Notes under the pieces: generated by a model
The model's input: only the letters and a program-made list of their open reading frames with translations
What the model was told of the DNA's origin: nothing
The model's database searches: none
Origin: Lycorma delicatula
Taxonomy: Eukaryota > Arthropoda > Insecta > Hemiptera > Fulgoridae
DNA length: 64,000 bases
Reading direction: 5' to 3'
Assembly (NCBI RefSeq): GCF_047948215.1
Contig: NC_134456.1
Location: forward strand, 65,491,529-65,555,528
Part shown: one piece after another, positions 60,501-64,000 of the stretch
Numbering within the stretch: the stretch's first letter is position 1
How the letters are laid out: each line of letters begins with the position of its first letter
Translations under genes and position numbers: made by a program

Positions 60501-61788
60501 AAAAACTCATTAACCCAAACATATCGGCCTATTATAACCACGAGAACTCTTCGATTTGTTTAGATAATTGATTCCAGTAAACAGGTGCACAAAACTTCTA
60601 ACAGCGTATCCTTGATTTACACAACTCTTTCCTATTTTAAACGTTTTGTGTAGAAAGTAATGGTTAAATGTAATAAAAATAATATTTCAGACTCCAAATG
60701 GTTATAAAATTTAAAATATTACTAATTATAAAACTTACGACGTATAAATGATATACTCCTGTCATCATGTAATAGTCGATATCTTCACCGAATTGCATTT
60801 TATCATGTAAGTCAAGCTCCAGTTAACAAAAATAAATTTCTCACTTATTTGTTTAATACTACTCTTGTGTACCGCATTTAATAAAATATATACATTAAAC
60901 AACAAATGTACTAGACAACTCCATGAACTGAATGATTATCCCTACTTCTATGTCAGATATGAAGTGTAACAAAATATCATTAATCTAATTAATATCATTT
61001 ACCAACAAGCAAATGACCCTTGCATCTCGGTACACAACCATTATTTCCCTTCTTTATCATACACATAAACGCATTCTAAAATCAAAAATAACGATACTTC
61101 GATTACAGTACCACGTGACTATTTGTCACTTTCCAGGGAAAACATTAATGCATATATCTCGTTCGTTTGTTACGTCAGAAAATAACAAATTTAATTAATC
61201 GCCGATATGAACAAGGACATACATACTAGAAGAATCTGATGAAATATTGATGAAATCTAAATAAATAATACATAAGCAATACGTACTTAATTAAAAATAA
61301 CATATAAATCAATAATCCGCTATCTTTATACTCAATAATTAAGAAATTACGCCATGTTAATCATAACTGAACACAGAGACGCGAAAGCCTCTGTATTCTT
61401 GTGTGAAAAGTAATCGGTTAAAAAAATTCCAGTTCCAAACCCGACATGGAAATATCAGTCAGAGTGCCATAAGGAAAATAAATGTCATTAAATATGATTA
61501 TATCAGTAAAGCTATCATTAAAAAGAGAGCAATGAGGTCACCGTGATAAATAGATTGTTTTTGTACTTTCAGTTTGTATATTAATTGGTCCGAAGATAAC
61601 GTCAATCGGGTTTCAATAAACATTAATAAATTAACTGGAATTTTTTAATCCGAAAATGAATAGAGTCAAGAACAAAGAAATCAAAGAATGAAAGAGGAGA
61701 AAAATATTAACATATATACCAAAACAAACTATTCGACATGAATACTTAACAGCAAATCCCGGAAAAAAATATCATCGGTGAGAGATAT

Positions 61789-62150
61789 TCCTTTAGCACA
61801 CACTTCAAAAAGTTTCGCTTTGGCAAATATATAATTTTTTTTTTGACAAACATTTGGTTGGATTTCATCGCTTTATTTTGTTGTAAGAGGATTTAAAGCT
61901 TCGAAAATTTAATTCTGTCCGCTACAAGCGTAGCTGTAGTAGTTTTAAAGTTCAAAAGTAACTGTGTAAGTGTGCTGCCGTGCTTCAATGATTTCTATTC
62001 GTCCACTACTGCACCCTTTATATAACTAACAATCCACTTAGAACTGCCTGTTAGATAGTAGCCGATTTTTTATATGCGTATATTTTTTCTAAAATGTAAG
62101 CTCTATTGCTATAACTTTCCTATTAAATTACGACAAATATTTTCTAAAAT
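61789..62150 (+). repeat. Left arm of a 1.67-kb long inverted repeat
   Basis: This 362-bp arm matches the reverse complement of 63100-63463 along its whole length, at roughly four in five positions by eye. The best block, CACACTTCAAAAAGTTTCGC, then TTTGG, is perfect in both arms near the outer end. Other shared blocks are GGATTTAAAGC, TAGTAGCCGATTTTTTATA-like and CAATATTTTCTAAAAT-like near the inner end. The arms are equal in length and lose similarity abruptly on both sides, as in long terminal inverted repeats. Confidence 0.8.
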
Positions 62151-63099
62151 CCTATCGGTTTAAAGATGAAGACCGGAAAAAAATGAGTAGACTAGAAAGG
62201 ACAGAAGTTATAGAATGTTCAAGACAAAGGGAGACTGGCACTTAAATAAAAGTTGTACAAAACAAATTAAGGCACGTATAAATCAACACAATAAAAGCGT
62301 TTACGATCACCGAAAAATGATGTTCACTGATATCAATTTTTTTTTTATAATTTGAGAGGTGAACCATGCAACACCGATTAGTAATGTAAACACAATTTTA
62401 TAAGCTAGAAATTAAGTTTACAGCGGTAAATAAGAGAACAGTTCTTTTTTTATGGCATTAGTAATTACGTTTTATAATGCGGTTTAAGATTTACAATAAA
62501 GTATATTTTTTTATAGTTAAATAAAACACATAAAAACAAATAATCGTATCACAAAAGGAAAAAACTAATTACCAGAATATAATATTCTAAGAAATTATCT
62601 ACTAGTAAAACTAGCCGACTACGACAGCTAAAAAGAAAAAAATAATAATTCGAGTTTCACAAATTAACAACTGACCTAGAATAAAAGTGGCTAAAAGGTG
62701 TATGTTTTAATAGCTTCACCTTTAAATTACTAACGCATTCGCAGTAATAACACACACACGTCGAGATTATTTTTCTAAAACTACCTTTCAGTTCTTTCTC
62801 ATTTTTACAGTTTTACTTTACAGAGTTTTACACAAACGAGTTCAAAGATACTTCCAGTTGACAGTTCACAAAAAGTAATCTCTTCAAGAATCGCTTTAGT
62901 CTTTCGGAATCACAGAATAGATCGAAGGATACAACCGATCTGAAGTGTGTAGATTGTTCAAACCACGACATTCCGGAACTACTAACTACAGAGTTACATT
63001 GCAGCACCGAGCAATTTTGCTTACAGATTCATTAGGCTGCAAAAACCAAATTTCAACTTTCCATGTTTTATAAATTTAGTTTTTCAAAATGTTTTCAAA
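62151..63099. other. Interior of the long inverted repeat element
   Basis: This 949-bp spacer between the two arms is AT-rich with no frame over 60 codons and no transposase motif. If the whole is a transposon it is non-autonomous. Confidence 0.55.
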
Positions 63100-63463
63100 A
63101 TTTTAGAAAATATTGTTCGTAATTCAACAAGAAGTTTATACCAATAGAGCCTACATTCCAGAAACAATATACGCGTATAAAAAATCGGCTGCTACCTTAT
63201 AGACAATTCAACACAACAAATCGGGTCCTAGTTGTATAAAGGTGCAATAGTGGGCGAAACGAAAACATTGAAGGCTGTCAGCAAATTTATACAATTACTT
63301 GTTAACGCTTAAAACTACAATTACACTTGTAACGGACAGAATTTGACTTCCGATGCTTTAAATCCACTCACAACAAAATTAAGCTATGAAATGAAACTAA
63401 ATGTTTGCCATAAAAATCATATATTATTTTCCAAAGCGAAACTTTTTGAAGTGTGCAGAAGGA
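63100..63463 (-). repeat. Right arm of the long inverted repeat
   Basis: This 364-bp arm faces 61789-62150. Its outer end reads CCAAAGCGAAACTTTTTGAA, then GTGTGCAGAAGGA. TA lies just outside both ends (GATAT on the left, GGATAG on the right), compatible with, but not proof of, a TA target. Confidence 0.8.
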
Positions 63464-64000
63464 TAGAGGTTAGATAGATTACTTGGTGTCGAATTTCTAA
63501 CTGATACTAGATTCGTATTAATGAATAGATGACAAATGAGCCATCAACGCAGTCCTATTGGTCCAAGAACGATCGAAACCATTGAATCACAAATCAGTGG
63601 GTACAACAAGACCGCCCAAATTAGCTAGGTATGCGGGTGGTAGCTTAACCGATTCTATTTAACAATTTATATTATTTTATAACCACAATTAGAACGCAAT
63701 GATAATACGTACACCATATATTGGCATGGCGGAGTTCATAGTTAATGTGTGCTATTAATTAATTACAGTACGATTAATGCGGCATTTCCTTGTTGCATTC
63801 AAAATATGAAACAGATAAGTTAATATAGATAGGAGAGCGAAACCTGTTCTTTATCGTACTTTCTTCTACTATGGAAGCAAGAGATCGTGCAAAGTTGATG
63901 CTGACGGATTAATAGGGTTTTAGCTGCTTGAAACCATTTTAAGAAATAAATAATATACATATAATACCGAAGAAGGTCTGATAGGATTCTGAGGAAATCG
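63464..64000. other. Gene-free AT-rich stretch
   Basis: I see no gene, repeat or structured element in the last half kilobase. Confidence 0.6.

Larger units (their letters stand above)
53346..61788. other. AT-rich stretch with no recognised gene
   Basis: If the minus-strand exon at 53 kb is a first exon, this is upstream intergenic DNA. A balanced-composition patch at 56280-56720 contains a 9-bp-arm hairpin (AAGTATTTC inverted around one base at about 56604-56622) and a partly open minus-strand reading (KDEVYASKIRPVEDRFFMGF), but I cannot assign it. A perfect palindrome is at 56002-56026 and a G run at 57512-57523. Confidence 0.55.

Noticed and set aside
1..64000. rRNA genes, functional tRNAs, CRISPR arrays, bacterial operons, integrated viral genes
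   Set aside because: None was seen. The only tRNA-like sequences are the degenerate heads of the SINE copies.

Overview
The window is AT-rich animal nuclear DNA, most likely from an insect and perhaps a hemipteran. The evidence for this is an R1-clade non-LTR retrotransposon, a Tc1/mariner element, a mariner, a pogo/Tigger remnant, a Buster-type hAT remnant, a tRNA-derived SINE family in three copies, many dinucleotide microsatellites, and almost no intact reading frames. There is no rRNA gene, no recognisable functional tRNA, no CRISPR array and no sign of prokaryotic operon structure. The hemipteran placement is an impression from transposon families, not proof.

Layout: 1-6.1 kb is gene-free apart from short hairpins. 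A 149-bp foldback element lies at 6174-6322. A 0.67-kb dispersed repeat (repeat A) lies at 7410-8080, and an inverted second copy lies at 50430-51116. At 8663-12348 a Tc1/mariner-IS630 transposon on the minus strand, with terminal inverted repeats of about 110 bp, is split by a 5'-truncated R1-like retrotransposon at 9516-12010. Its 14-bp target-site duplication and a snap-back palindrome at the 5' junction are both visible. From 12.35 to 18.65 kb there is only AT-rich DNA, a CG/CA tract, and one unusually long but unrecognised open frame (13458-13967). At about 18.65-19.63 kb a pogo/Tigger transposase fossil is interrupted by a SINE, and its reading frame rejoins exactly when one copy of the 9-bp duplication is removed. 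Two longer SINE copies lie at 28953-29252 and 31636-31931, each with a 15-bp duplication. A nearly full-length dead mariner lies at 35389-36663, a Helitron-like end at about 37.4-37.53 kb, and a decayed Buster/ZBED-type hAT at about 42.3-44.43 kb.

The only plausible host gene is on the minus strand. A GC- and CpG-rich island at about 52.86-53.35 kb carries a 90-codon open exon starting with ATG at 53125 and ending at a good splice donor (CAG|GTAATT) at 52856/52855. If it is real, transcription runs toward lower coordinates and much of the AT-rich, transposon-filled DNA to the left is first intron. No second exon was recognised. At 61789-63463 two arms of about 363 bp face each other across a 949-bp spacer, probably a long-TIR non-autonomous element.

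The window is therefore an insect intronic/intergenic landscape with several datable nested insertions. I found no new functional multi-gene system. The most informative signals are the insertion junctions, the long inverted repeat, the inverted repeat-A pair, and the candidate CpG-island first exon.
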